Below are positions 9,622-21,600 of a stretch of DNA of 64,000 nt, one piece after another. Below the pieces are notes generated by a model. The model ran no database searches. It was not told where the DNA came from and worked only from the letters and a program-made list of their open reading frames with translations. Position numbers and translations under genes: made by a program. Source of the DNA: Heterohyrax brucei (Eukaryota > Chordata > Mammalia > Hyracoidea > Procaviidae). Each line of letters begins with the position of its first letter. Positions within the stretch are counted from its first letter, which is position 1. The stretch is from positions 42,892,501 to 42,956,500 of the forward strand of contig CM053164.1 of the NCBI GenBank assembly GCA_028571685.1. Reading direction: 5' to 3'.

Positions 9622-12600
9622 GTAAGTGGGCAGGAGACGGCGGCAGCCAGGGCAGGAGGTCGTGACAGGCAGGCCCTGGAATGATGCAGGGACACGGTGG
9701 GCGAATCGGCCGGGAGGCTGCCGCTGCGGACTTCTTTGACTCTCGGGACTACAGCGCCCAGCATGCCCCGCGGCGCTCCTCGGTCGGGCGCGAGTGCAGT
9801 CTCGGGTCTACAGGGCTTGTTCTGAAGCCTGGGCTCCCTAGCGTCTGGGAGGGTTGTCGGGTGTGGTCAGGCGGCGTGGGGTGCCATCCTCCGTCCCTCT
9901 TTAGGCAGTTGTGAGCACAGTCACTGGATATTCGCACTCATGGGGACCCCACCCATGCGCAGTAGAACTTGCGCCTCTGGTCGTCAATTCTGTGACTCGC
10001 CGCCAGCGGACCCCCAGGTCTGTCTTCCGAGGCGCCTAGAACCCCGAACCCTAGAAGCTAGTTTCTTGTAAATGACATATTTTATGAGTATTTCTGTCCA
10101 TATGACAGACATTTATGTGAACTTTGCATAAGAACGATAACTTGTATTTTCCTTTTCTCTTCCAACCTTTCTTCTCTACAAAAAGTTGCCAAGAGCAAAT
10201 CCAAGTAAGTAAAGGATTTTGTCTTTAAACTTTTCTGGTTTATGTTCGATTTATTCATCCAGCCTCTGCTAGCGCATGATTGTGTCAGACTAAGCACGTG
10301 GCCTCCATGTGGTACAAGTTCGTTTGAGGATTGCTTAGTGAATTATTTTTGCCTTATGAACTCCTTCATAAAATATTCCCTCCTGTCCAGCAGGTCTGTT
10401 TCAGTGAACGTCGAAACAAACAACTCGGACATTGAAAAGGAGCTCTTGCTGTCTTACCTAATGGATTTATGAGCTCACTGTCCTGTTTCTAAATCATCTG
10501 TTTTGCCCCATACTCAGTTTATGCTATGACCTTATTTCTGTTTACTGAAATTGAGGACCAAGGGCCATTTGTCTGGAGCACACTGTAGGAATGCAGGAGA
10601 TTCAATGGAACCATAGAGCCTTTAAAATGAGTGTCGTGAGTCTGTGCATTCATGGTATAAACGTTTCAAAAATAGCAAAGATCAAAGATTCTGCACTATA
10701 TCAGAGTGACTATAAATATCAAACTGGTATCTCAACATAAATTCTCAAACGGGAAGTGAAGTAAGATTTTCTATGTTAAAAATAGGAAAATTCTATAGCA
10801 GCTTCTGCTTACAACCCAAGACATACCAAAAAGCATTTAAACTAGGCTTTTTAAAAATTAATGTGTAAGCAAAACTTCCATGTTACTCTTTCCCCCCAGT
10901 ACCTTTTTACTGGTTCACATAGATTTTCCCACAGTACAGTTGTTTAGCCCCTCCTCAGGTTAGGGAGAAATCTCCCATGCCCTCATCGAGGTTCCCAACC
11001 TCTCATGTTCCTTGGATCTTTCTTATGATATTTGTCATATATGTTTCCTTTATAGACCTTGTGTGTAAAGCTCATCTTTCATACTGTACTGTTAGGTCCT
11101 AGAGAACACAGACTTCCCATACAGCTTAACACTGAAACTAAGAACCAAACCTGTCACTGTCAAATCAATTTTGGGTCATATAGGCACTATAGGGCTCATA
11201 TAGACCCTACAGGGCTCATATAGACCCTATAGGGCAGAGTAGAACTGTCCCATAGGGTTTCCAAGAAGCAGCTGGTGGATTCAAACCGCCTGCCTTTTGG
11301 TTAGCATTCAAATGCTTAACCAGTGAGCTACCAGGACCCTGCTTTCCACAGAGTAAACACTTAATATTTATTGAATCTTTGTGGGATGATTGACTGGTTA
11401 TTGCCTATCTTAATGGAAGAAAAAATATGCGTCACATGCGAGGTATGTGCTGGACATTGAAAACTATGCAAAGATGCATAATATAGTTGTACATACTTCG
11501 GATTCTTCTTGGAATTAGTTAAGTGATAACATTGACTAGAGACAAGATACATGAAAAGGTCACAGTGTTAAGATGTTAATAGGTAACTGTCTAAGGAAGC
11601 AAACATGAACGTTTTGGATGACTATAACTTATCATAAGTGAAATATGAAGAAAATAAGTCTGGCATGTTAGCAGTCTTAAGAAGTTTTTATCTTTGTACT
11701 CTTTATTACCCACACTCCAGAAAAGAGGGCTCTTGTGAGATAGCAGTCTTTGTGATTTCCTTACTGGCCAGCTGGGGTTACCAGTACTTTCATATTCCCC
11801 CCTCCTGACATTGTCGGGAGGTGAATGTATGAGTCAGCTCTCACAGCATGGCTTTTGTTGCTCTGTTTAGGTCTTTACCAAGTCTGTCTGTGCAGTGGAA
11901 CAGACTTTGGGATGCAAAACCACTGGAATTGTATTTTATGGAAAATGTAGGCTGTCTTAGAACCTTAGTTCCAAGTGATGTCTTGTAATTAATACTACTA
12001 AACGTCCCATTCCCCAGCTTGTAACAGCTTACTTTTTAATCTTAGAACCATTCTGGTGAAAATGTTGAGCCAAGCTGGAACAGGTTACACCTTCAACACC
12101 AAGAGAAGCCGACTGCGGGAGAAGCTGACTGTTCTCCATTATGATCCCATTGGTAAGATCCAGAATAATTACTTCACAATAGATGCAGATGCTTTCAGGG
12201 CTTATTGTCCTATTTCAAGACTGATGTTGAACATCTCTGGCAGTTTTATGGTCCTTCTGATGCTATAATGTTCTTTCACCAAATCTGCATTAAATTTTTA
12301 CTGTGGTGCCAGTTGCTATCCCAGGTGGTAGAATACTGCAGGAAATGACATATTGTATGCTCTTGTACTTAACATTGTGCTTTGGGAGAGGGAAAGAAAT
12401 GAGAAATTATAGTAAGTGATATGAGAGAAATTACCAAGATGTTGAGATACTGGTTAAAGTTGGGGGGATGGTGGAGAACTCACTTTAGACAGGGTAGACC
12501 AGCAGAGGTCTTTCTAGAAGACAGTTAACCAAAGACCTTAAGGAGAAACCAGTTAATGTAAAGAAAATAGATGATAGCATTCTAGAAACGGACAAGAGCG

Positions 12601-15600
12601 TCTTGAGAAGGGCAGGGTATGTTACGCTGTACTCAATGGCAAGTTCTTGGGTCCTGATTTGAACTAAAAGGATTATGTTGTTAGGTGCTGTTGAGTTGGT
12701 TCTGACTCCTCGTGACTCTTTGTACAACAGAACAAAATTCTGCCTGATCCTGCACCTTACCTTTCCTGTCATTGGTCTGTAGGAGCCAGTTGTTGCAGCC
12801 ACTGTGTCAGTCGGTCTCACTGAGAGGTGTCTTCTTTTTCATTGACCTGCTCTACCAAACATGATGTTCTTCACCAGGGACTGATCCCTCCTGATAACAT
12901 GTCCAAAGTATGTGAGATTAAGTCTTGCCATCCTCCCTTCTGGGGAGCTTTCTGGGTATACAGAGCCACCCAGCAGCTTCCTATCGTTTTATCTTTCTTG
13001 AACAGTCTTCACTTTGGTTCGCAGATTGGTTCAGTGAATGGCAGCCCAGTGCGCATGTGAAGTGCAGCCAGCAGTAGTGGTTCCTCTTCAGGTCACACAG
13101 CTGGGGGCAGGGCAGCTGGGCCATTCTGTGCCTTCCACCATTTTCCAGCCCCAACTCTGCAGGTTCATGGGGTTACAGACCTTGTGCAAGGCAGACCCTG
13201 GAGATCGTGTGGGTGGTCTACGTTAAATGAGTGGTCTGTAGCTTTCCCAGGCACATGTATCAGCACAGATACCATGTCTCCAGGTGGAGCCACAGAGGCA
13301 GATTACCTACTAATCAAAGTAAGCATGTCCTTGCTTGTGCATACTAAAATCTCTGTGAACAGTTTCACGTGGTTTTTGTCACATCAGTGATATTCACACA
13401 GATCAGTAAGGATGCATAATAAAGCCGTGCTTACCTTTGTAATGGAAACTCTGGTGGCATAGTGGTTAAGCGTTATGGCTGTTAACCAAATGGTTGGCAG
13501 TTCAAATCCACCAAGCAGTGCTTGGAAACAATTGGGCAGTGTTCTGTGTCTGTAGGGTTGCTGTGAGTTGGAATCGACTCAATGGCAGTGGGTTTTTACC
13601 TGCTTACTGGGTTATCCCTTTGTGTCAGGGACTGTAAATTGAAAACAGGTTTTGAATCTGTAGAAGGACGCTGTGGAGTTGGAAGAGAGACAGATGCCAG
13701 CCATGCCTAGAAGCTGAATCTTTGATGTGGTGAAAAAATATGTAACTGTTCACGATACCTTAGTAGGTCCTTGGAAACCCTGGTGACAATAGTGTTAAAT
13801 GCTACGGCTGCTAACCAGAAGGTCAGCAGTTCGGATCTGCCAGGTGCTCCTTGTTCAGTCTTTGGGCAGTCTGTGGTGTATTCAGTATTCTTAGCCATCA
13901 CTGACATTCAGAGGCATTGGTTGGTCTTTGGTTTTTCTTACTCATTGTCCAGCTTTTGCAGACACATGAAGTGATTGAAAATAGCATGACTTGGGTCACA
14001 TGCGCCTTAGTCCTTAAGGTGACTTTTTTTTAACATGTCAAGGATTGTCCAATGCGATATGTGATTTCTTGACTGCTATTTCCATAGGCATTGACTGTGT
14101 ATGCCGGTAGAACGACTTCCTTGACAGCTTGAGTCTTTTGTCCATTGTTGTGATTTGTATATGGCCCACTTCTAAGAATTTTTTTTTCTTTATGTTAATA
14201 ATCTACATACTGAAGGCTGTGGTCTTTGATCTTCATCACTTAAATGCTTCAGGTCCTCTTCTCTTCCAGAAAGCAAGATTGTGTCGTCTGCATATTGCAG
14301 GTTGTTAATGAGTCTTTTTGGATCCTGATAACCCCATTCTTTCCTGTACTCCAGATTCTTAGGCTAGTTGATCAACATAGAGGTTGAATAAATGTAGTGA
14401 AAGGGTACAACCCTGATGCACACCTTTATGATTTTAAACCATGCAGTAGTCTCTTGTTTGTTTCAATGACTGCCTCTTACTCTATGCACAGTTCCCCATG
14501 AGCACAATTAAATGCTTGAAATTCCTGTTCTTCACAATATTATCTGTAGTTTGTTATGATACACACAATCAGTGAGACACAGGTAAACATCTTTCTGCTG
14601 TTCTCTGCCAAGATCCATCTGATAACCAGCTGCAGTATGTATTGTTCCTGTCCTTTTCTGAATTTGGCTTTAATTTCTGGCAGCTCTCTGTTGATTGCTA
14701 TAGCCATTTTTGAATTATCTTCAGCGGAATTTTATTTGTGTGTGATATTAATGCTACTGTTCAATAATTTCTACGTTTTCTTGGATCACCTTTCTTTGGA
14801 GGAGGAAAAGATATGGATCTCTTCAGTCTTTTGGCCAGGTCTTCCAGATTTCTTAGTCTAGACAGGTGAGTGCTTCCAGTGTTGGATCTGTTTGTTGAAA
14901 CATCTCAGCTGATTCTGTCAATTCCTGGAGACTTACTTTTTGCCAGTGCCTTCAGGGTAGCTTGGAAACCCTGGTGGCACAGTGTGTTAAGTGCTACGTC
15001 TGCTAACCAAAAGGTCAGCAGTTCAAATCCACTAGGTGCTCCTCGGAAATTCTATGGGGCAGTTCTGCTCTGACTTCTAGGGTCGCTATGAGTCGGACCC
15101 AACTCAGTGGCAGTGGGTTTGTTTGTTTTTTGTTTCAGGGTAGCTTGGAAACCCTGGTGGTTAGTGGTTAAGTGCTGGGTCTGCTAACCAGAAGGTTAGC
15201 GGTTGAGATTCACTAGGCACTCCTTCGAAACTCTATGGGGCCGTTCTACACTGATGCATAGGGTCGCTAGGAGTCAGAGTCAACACAATAGCCGTGGCTT
15301 TGGCTTTTCAGTGAAGCTTGGACTTCTTCCTTTAACAGCATTGGTTCTTGAACCTATGTTACCATGAAATGGTTGAGTATTAGACAATTCTTTTTTGTTA
15401 TTTTTTATTGTGATTGAGTATATAATCCAAATTAAATTTGCATGCCCACCTATCCGCAGCTTTTTCTGTTCTTGCCTGGTGACAGCAGACTCCTCCTTTT
15501 TATTCTGCAGCTGTCATATCCTCTTAACCATCTCCTGTCCCCACATCTTCACCCTCTCCTCTCCCTTCTAGTAAGGGGCCTGTAGGACAGCATCATAGAG

Positions 15601-18600
15601 ATTCATAGAACCATAAGGTATACACACCATATGGTCACATTGTGTCTTTGAGTCCAGTCCATTCCTGTCTGAAGAGGGACCTCAGTAATGTTTTCTTATG
15701 AGGGGCAGCAGCAGGTCTAGGGGCCATGCTCCCAGGAGAACTCCCAGGCCTTTGGACCATCAGTTGCGGTCTTTTAGTCGAGTTCTTGAGGTGCACCCGT
15801 CTTTTTCTTGTTCAACCAATTCTTTATGGTACCATAATTCTGTGTAGTCCTTCTATCTTTTGCTGCTTCCTGTCTGGTTCAATATTTTGCCCATAAAATT
15901 CTTTAGTATTGCAACTTACGGCTTGGCTTTTTTCTTTAGTTCTTTCAGCTTCAGAAATGCCAAGCATGCTCTTCCTTTTTGATTTTCAAACTCCAGGTCT
16001 TTTCACATTTCATTATAATATTTTAATCATATTTTGTCTTTTCTGTTCAGCTCTTTTAGCTTGTCATTTCTTCCATTCACTTCAGCTACTCTACATTCAA
16101 GAGCAAGTTTTAGAATCTCTTCTGACATTTGTTTGGTCTTTTCTTTTTTGCCTGTCTTTTTCATGACCTTTTGCCTTCTTTATGTGTGATGTCCTTGATG
16201 TCATCCTACAGCTTGTCTAGTCTTTGGTCATTAGTCTTTGGTGTGTCGAAACTGTTTTTGAGATGGTCTCTAAATTCGGTTGGGATCTAGTCAAGGTTGT
16301 ACTTTGACTCTCATGGACTCATTTTAATTTTCTTCAGCTTTATCTTGAAGTTGCATATGAACAGTTAATGGTCTGTTTTTCAGTCAGTCCTTGGTGTTTC
16401 TGGCTGATGATACTGAGCCTCTCTCATCTCTTTCCACAGATGCATTTGATTTGACTCCTGTAAGTCCCATCTAGCAAGGTCCTTGTTTACATTATTGAAA
16501 GTAGTGATTTGCAGTAAATAAGTTATTTGTCTCACAACATCCTGTCGTGATCTCTAGCATTGTTTCTGTCATCAAGGCCGTGTTTTCCAGCTACCGATCC
16601 TTCTTGTTTCCAACTTTCACATTCCAATCACCAGGAATTTTCAGTGCATCTTGATTGCACATTTGATTAATTCAGACTTCAGAAATTGGTGAAACTCTTC
16701 AAATTCTTCTTTGGCATTCGTGGTAGGTACATTAATTTGAATAATAGTCATGTTAACTGGTATTTCTGGTAGGCATTTGGATATTATCCTATATCTGACA
16801 GGGTTGTACTTCAGGATAGTTTTGAAATGTTCTTTTTCACGATGAATGCAATACTGTTCATCTTCAAATTGTAATTTCCAGCATAGTGGATTATGTGATT
16901 CAGAATAGTCAATGAGTCCATTTCTATTTCACTAATGCCTAAGATATCAATGTTTATGAATTTAATTTTTGATTTCCTGTTTTCCTAGTTTATGCTTTGT
17001 GCATTCTACATTCTGATTATTAATGGATATTTTCATTTGGAGTAGTGCCACATCAGCAAATGAAGGTACTGAAAGTTTGGCTCTATGCACATCATTAAGG
17101 TTGACTCTGCTTTGAGGAGACAGCTCTTCCCCAGTTGTAGTGCCTTTCAGCCTGAGGGGCTCATCTTCTGCCACTATATCAGACAATGTTCTGCTATTCA
17201 TAAGGTTTTCAGTGGCCTTTTTTTTCACAAATAGACCACCAGGTTTTTCTTCTTAGTTGTCTTAGTATGGAACCTCTGTGAAACCCACGCACTAAGGCTG
17301 AGCCGGCTGGTATTGGAAGTACTGGTGGCGTAGCTTCCAGCATCACAGGAACACGGAAATCCCTACAGTATTACGGACTGATAGATGAATGCTGGAAAGG
17401 GATGTGATGTGTATATTTTAGTGTACGACTTGAGGATATTTGATGTCACATTTTATACCATTCCCAGCCAAAACCCATTGCCACTGAGTTGATGCAGTCA
17501 TTGCATACTTATAGGACAACTGCCCCATAGGGTTTCCAAAGCTGTAAATCTTTACAGAAGCAGACTGCCATATCTTTGTCCTGTGAGATGGGAGAAGTAT
17601 TTGTGCTAAAGAGACTAGTGTTCCCAAGGCCCAGGTTGCCTGCCACAAGCAAGATGCTGGCAGCCCCTGGGTTACTAATGAGATCCATTCCTGTGTTTTT
17701 CAAGTTGAATTTGTAGGTAAGTTGGAACAGGTGCATAGTGTTCTTATTGTGAGCTTTACTGGTGCAGTATTTAGTGTAGCTTTGATCATTTGGCTGCTAA
17801 CCAAAAGGTTGGCAATTCGAATCCATCAGCCACTCCTTGGAAACCCAGTGCTACTCTGTTCTGTAGTGTTGCTGTGAGATGGAATTAACAATGGTGCGTT
17901 TTAGTGTGAGAGATGGTTTGAAGCTTTTTCATGATTTAAAAGCTGCAGCATGTGTGGCATGTGATTGTGATAAGGAATTTGTGCGTTGGGATTGGTTCGG
18001 TCATTCTAAAAGTAAGGGCAAATTTACATAATATAAAAGTACAAGAAAGAGTTGACTCTGTAACCTGGGGCCTGCCTCTAGACAGCACTTGATTCCTATT
18101 GGTGGAAGCCCAACTTGTTTTTAGATTTTATATGCAAATTTTTGCATAATAAACTAGTAAACTTTTTATTTTATAATTCTGGGCAGTCCATTTCAGCTTT
18201 GTGCCCTTGTATCTGTACATGCACCTATATCCCTTTTATAATTACTTCCTAAGGACCTAGCCAAAGCCAAAAGCCACTGTCTTCAAGTTGATTGCAACTC
18301 ATAGTGAGCCTATATAGGTCAGGGTAGAACTGCCCCATAGAGTTGCCAGTGAGTGCCTGGTGGATTTTAACTGCCAACCTTTGGGTTAGCAGACATGGTA
18401 CTCAAAAGACTACTTGACCAGAGTTTTCCCTAAGGAGAGAAGGGCTATGTAACGTATGAAGGCATGAAAGAAGACTCGAGGAAGCACAGCTGTAGACTTA
18501 AACAGGCTTGAATCCCATTCTTTAACAGAAATAGAATTCCCTGCTGTTTTCATGGTGTTAGAATTTCTAGTCATTCGTTATAATAAAAAGGGAATTCTAG

Positions 18601-21600
18601 GTTTCTACCTGGGGATTAGGAATTGAATTTCAGGATGACTCCTCATATAGTGGAAAAATTAATAGAAGGGGAAGCTGTGACAGTATATTGGTGTGATGTT
18701 TTTCTCTTGATTTTTTTGTATGGAGCTGCAGCTGGTGAAATTGCCACAGTGATGAACTTGCCATAGAGTAATTGTTTTTCCACCATTTGAGTGCCATTAG
18801 AGTGTATTTTTAGGAGCATGCCTTTTATAAAGGCTTAATAAAGATTGAATAACCTTTGCTATTTTAAGTATGTTTCCATTGTTAGTATGGAGGCAATAGA
18901 AATTTGCTTGTCAGATTGATTTTAAGCTTTGAGATTGGGACACAGCCATAAATAATTCTGATCCTAAGTTGAAAGTGCAGGAAAAATTGATAATATAACA
19001 TTCCAACATGATTAGAATTCTTTTGATAAGGAACTGTCTGCTTTGACGGCACAACTTAGTATTTTCTGAAGAAGAGAATGTTCTGAGATAGCAGACCGCC
19101 TGGCTTCCTGCCCACTGACTGGATGTCCTGTAAGCTTGCGTGATCGTGATGTTTGCCTTGGACCCTTCCCCGTTGCCCAGGGTACCAGATAGTGTGGCCG
19201 CTCTCTCAGCAAGCTTTTTTTTAAATTACAGTGAGTAAATGGCAGGTTTGAGGGTAATGTTCTGTTAGCCTGCTTTATGAAGGAAATCAGGTAGGAAAAC
19301 AGAGGCTTGCCCAGTGATTTGAGCATTTCATAGTACCTGTATGGCAGGTACCAGCTACACATGCTTCAGCCGTTTCAAAACACATTTTCCTCATACAAAA
19401 CTGATGCTAATTTCCACACAGGGAGGATAATGACCCAGGAATCGGCTTGCTAAATGTTGTAAATATTCAGGCAGTCCCTACTTGTGAGCAGCTCATACTT
19501 GCCCTTTAATGTCATGTAAATTTACCTTAGCTTTGATACGGTTGAACCAAACCCTTCTCACAACAAATTCTTCATCATAACCACTTGCTCTGTGCACATT
19601 TAGCTTTTAAATCATTGAAAAGGCTTAACTGTCTTGCACTGTACCCACACCTGTTGCCACTGAGTCGATTCTGACTCATAGTGACCCCACAGGTCAGAGT
19701 CCATGGAGTTTCCAGGGAGCGTCTGATGGGCTTGAACTGTTCACCCTTGAATTAGCAGCCACAGTGCTTAACCGCTACCCTACCAGCATTTCTCTTGCAC
19801 TAAAGTAAGGCTACAGAAGAACTGTATGCACCCGTTCCCGTTTACCTACAAATTTTTAAAGATACACAGGAATGGATCTCATTTGGAATATAGCCGTCTG
19901 CCTGTAAACCAGAAATCCAAAGTCCATAGCTATGGAATGGATTCTGACTCATAGCTACCGTATAGGATAGAGTACAGTCACCCAGGTTTCTAAGGTTGTA
20001 AATCTTAACTGGAAGCAGATGGCCACATCTTTGTCTCAGGGAATAGTTGCTGACCTTCTGCTTAACAGCTGAGCACTTCACCCCTATAATCCCAGGGCTC
20101 TTTTAGGTAAATATATGAAAGTTTATTAAAGAGTGTGAAAACATGTCAGCTTTAATTCCCTGGATGACCAAACAAGACAGTGTAGACTTCAACTGAGGCA
20201 GAAAAAAATTTAGGTTAGATGTAGGGAAAGAACTTGGCAGATTCATTCTTCTATGAAGTAGACTGCAGATACTGTGACAGAACATTTTTATTTGTGATTG
20301 TAGATAGCAGTGTGTTAGTTCAACGCAACTGAATATATTGAGTGCTCACTTTTATCTGGGCAACCAGCCATGAGGGACAGGGAAGGAAACTGAGGCTAGA
20401 GTGTTTTAAGAAGTTTGCCCAGAGACTCACAACAGATCACTCAAAATTAAATGTATGTAGGGTTGATCCTTCTGAGATTTCAAAGAGGACTATAGCAAAG
20501 CATTACAAGATGGTAGTCAGGCACCAAAATAGTTTTCTAGCCATCAAACAGTGTTATGTTTCCCCTGTGTTATTTACGTGAAAGTCAGCATCTGAACCCA
20601 GGGCTTCTGACCCTCAGCTCTGTATTCAGTTGCATAGAACTAAATGAAACTCTTAAAAATATCAAAACTTTCCCCTGTCTAGCATACGGGGCCATGGAGC
20701 CCCACTGTCATTCCTGCTTCCTGCCACCATTCCCCTACACTGGTGCCTGCCCGTCTGAGTTCACATAAATGCTCCTTTGGGGGCCAAGCTACATCCACCA
20801 CACCCTCCTCCCCTAAGGTCTTCCTTCACCATTCTAGTCACGTTTGATTTTTAGGTTCCTGTAGGGCTTACTGGAGTGGGTTAGTAGTTCAGTGCTCTGG
20901 TTGTTGTGCTATGGCTGTTAATCAAGGGGCTGGCAGTTGAGTTCTGCCAGGTGCTTCTTGGAACTGTACGGGTTGGTTCTACTCTACCTGTAGGGTTGCT
21001 ATGAGCAGGAACTGACTCGACAGCAGTGGGTTTGGTTTGGTTTTTTGGTAGGGCTTTTGGAGCCCTGGAAACCCTCGTGGCATGATAGTTAAGTGCTGTG
21101 GCTGCTAACCTTAAAAGTTGGCATTTCAAATCTGCCGGGTGCTCCCTCACTGTAAACTCTGTGGGGCAGTTCTACTCTGTGTTTAGAGTCGCTGTAAGTT
21201 GGAATCGACTTGATGGCAGTGAGTTTTTTTTTTGGTTATTGGAGCCTTGGTAAAACAGTGGTTTAAGCTTTTGGCTGCTAACCAGTAGGTCAGCAGTTCA
21301 AATCCACTAGCTATTTACTGGAAACTTTGTGAGGCAGTTCTTTCTCCTATAGGGTCACTATGAATCAGAAGTGACTTGATGACAGTGAGTTTGGGTTTTA
21401 TAGGCTTATGGAGCCCGGTTATCCAGTGGTTAAGAACTATGGCAGGCTACAGCTGCTAACTGAAAGGTCAGGCCGGCGGTTTGAATTTACCAGTTGTTCC
21501 TTGGAAACCCTGTGGGGCAGTTCTACTGTCCTGTAGGGTCACTGAATCAGAAATGACTTGATAGCAGCAGGTATAGGGCTTACTGAACATTCATACAGGT

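Larger units (their letters stand above)
9270..10030 (+). promoter_or_regulatory. MRPL33 CpG island and proximal promoter
   Basis: CpG density rises sharply here against an AT-rich background, and the interval spans the MRPL33 start codon (9600). Two ETS/GABP (NRF-2)-type cores face each other upstream: CTTCCGG at 9512-9518 and CCGGAAG at 9546-9552, 27 bases apart. Paired GABP sites are a known feature of promoters of nuclear genes for mitochondrial proteins. A CATGCGC string near 9954-9960 resembles half of an NRF-1 site. I see no convincing TATA box. A broad CpG-island start roughly between 9520 and 9595 is therefore the likely mode. This is inference; the transcription start is not visible in sequence alone. 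Confidence 0.7.
12662..17397 (-). mobile_element. Long RTE (BovB-like) LINE in reverse, broken by insertions
   Basis: Read on - from about 17397 down to 12662. The 5' part carries the endonuclease side (16330-17230). The reverse-transcriptase region follows (about 16330-13855), for example the complement of GAGCACAATTAAATGCTTGA near 14500. The 3' end is complementary to AGTCAGAACCAACTCAACAG, then CACCTAACAACAT, near 12670-12710. RTE elements encode one ORF with apurinic-type endonuclease and reverse transcriptase. Here it is cut by stops, indels, four AfroSINE copies, an L1 3' UTR and an unrelated block (about 12990-13765). It lies in antisense in MRPL33 intron 3 and is certainly dead. It represents the likely partner LINE of the SINEs, because the SINE and LINE 3' ends resemble each other. 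Confidence 0.75.

Noticed and set aside
9681-9914. Coding frame in the CpG island
   Set aside because: High GC keeps several frames open on both strands. It lies in MRPL33 intron 1 and shows no conserved motif.
12056-12268. Single-exon 70-codon gene
   Set aside because: The reading past 12152 runs through a splice donor into intron. The true product is the MRPL33 exon 3 segment spliced to 22944.
20870-21572. Satellite or tandem gene array
   Set aside because: The units are separate diverged AfroSINE copies with their own tails and target strings, not a homogenised tandem repeat.
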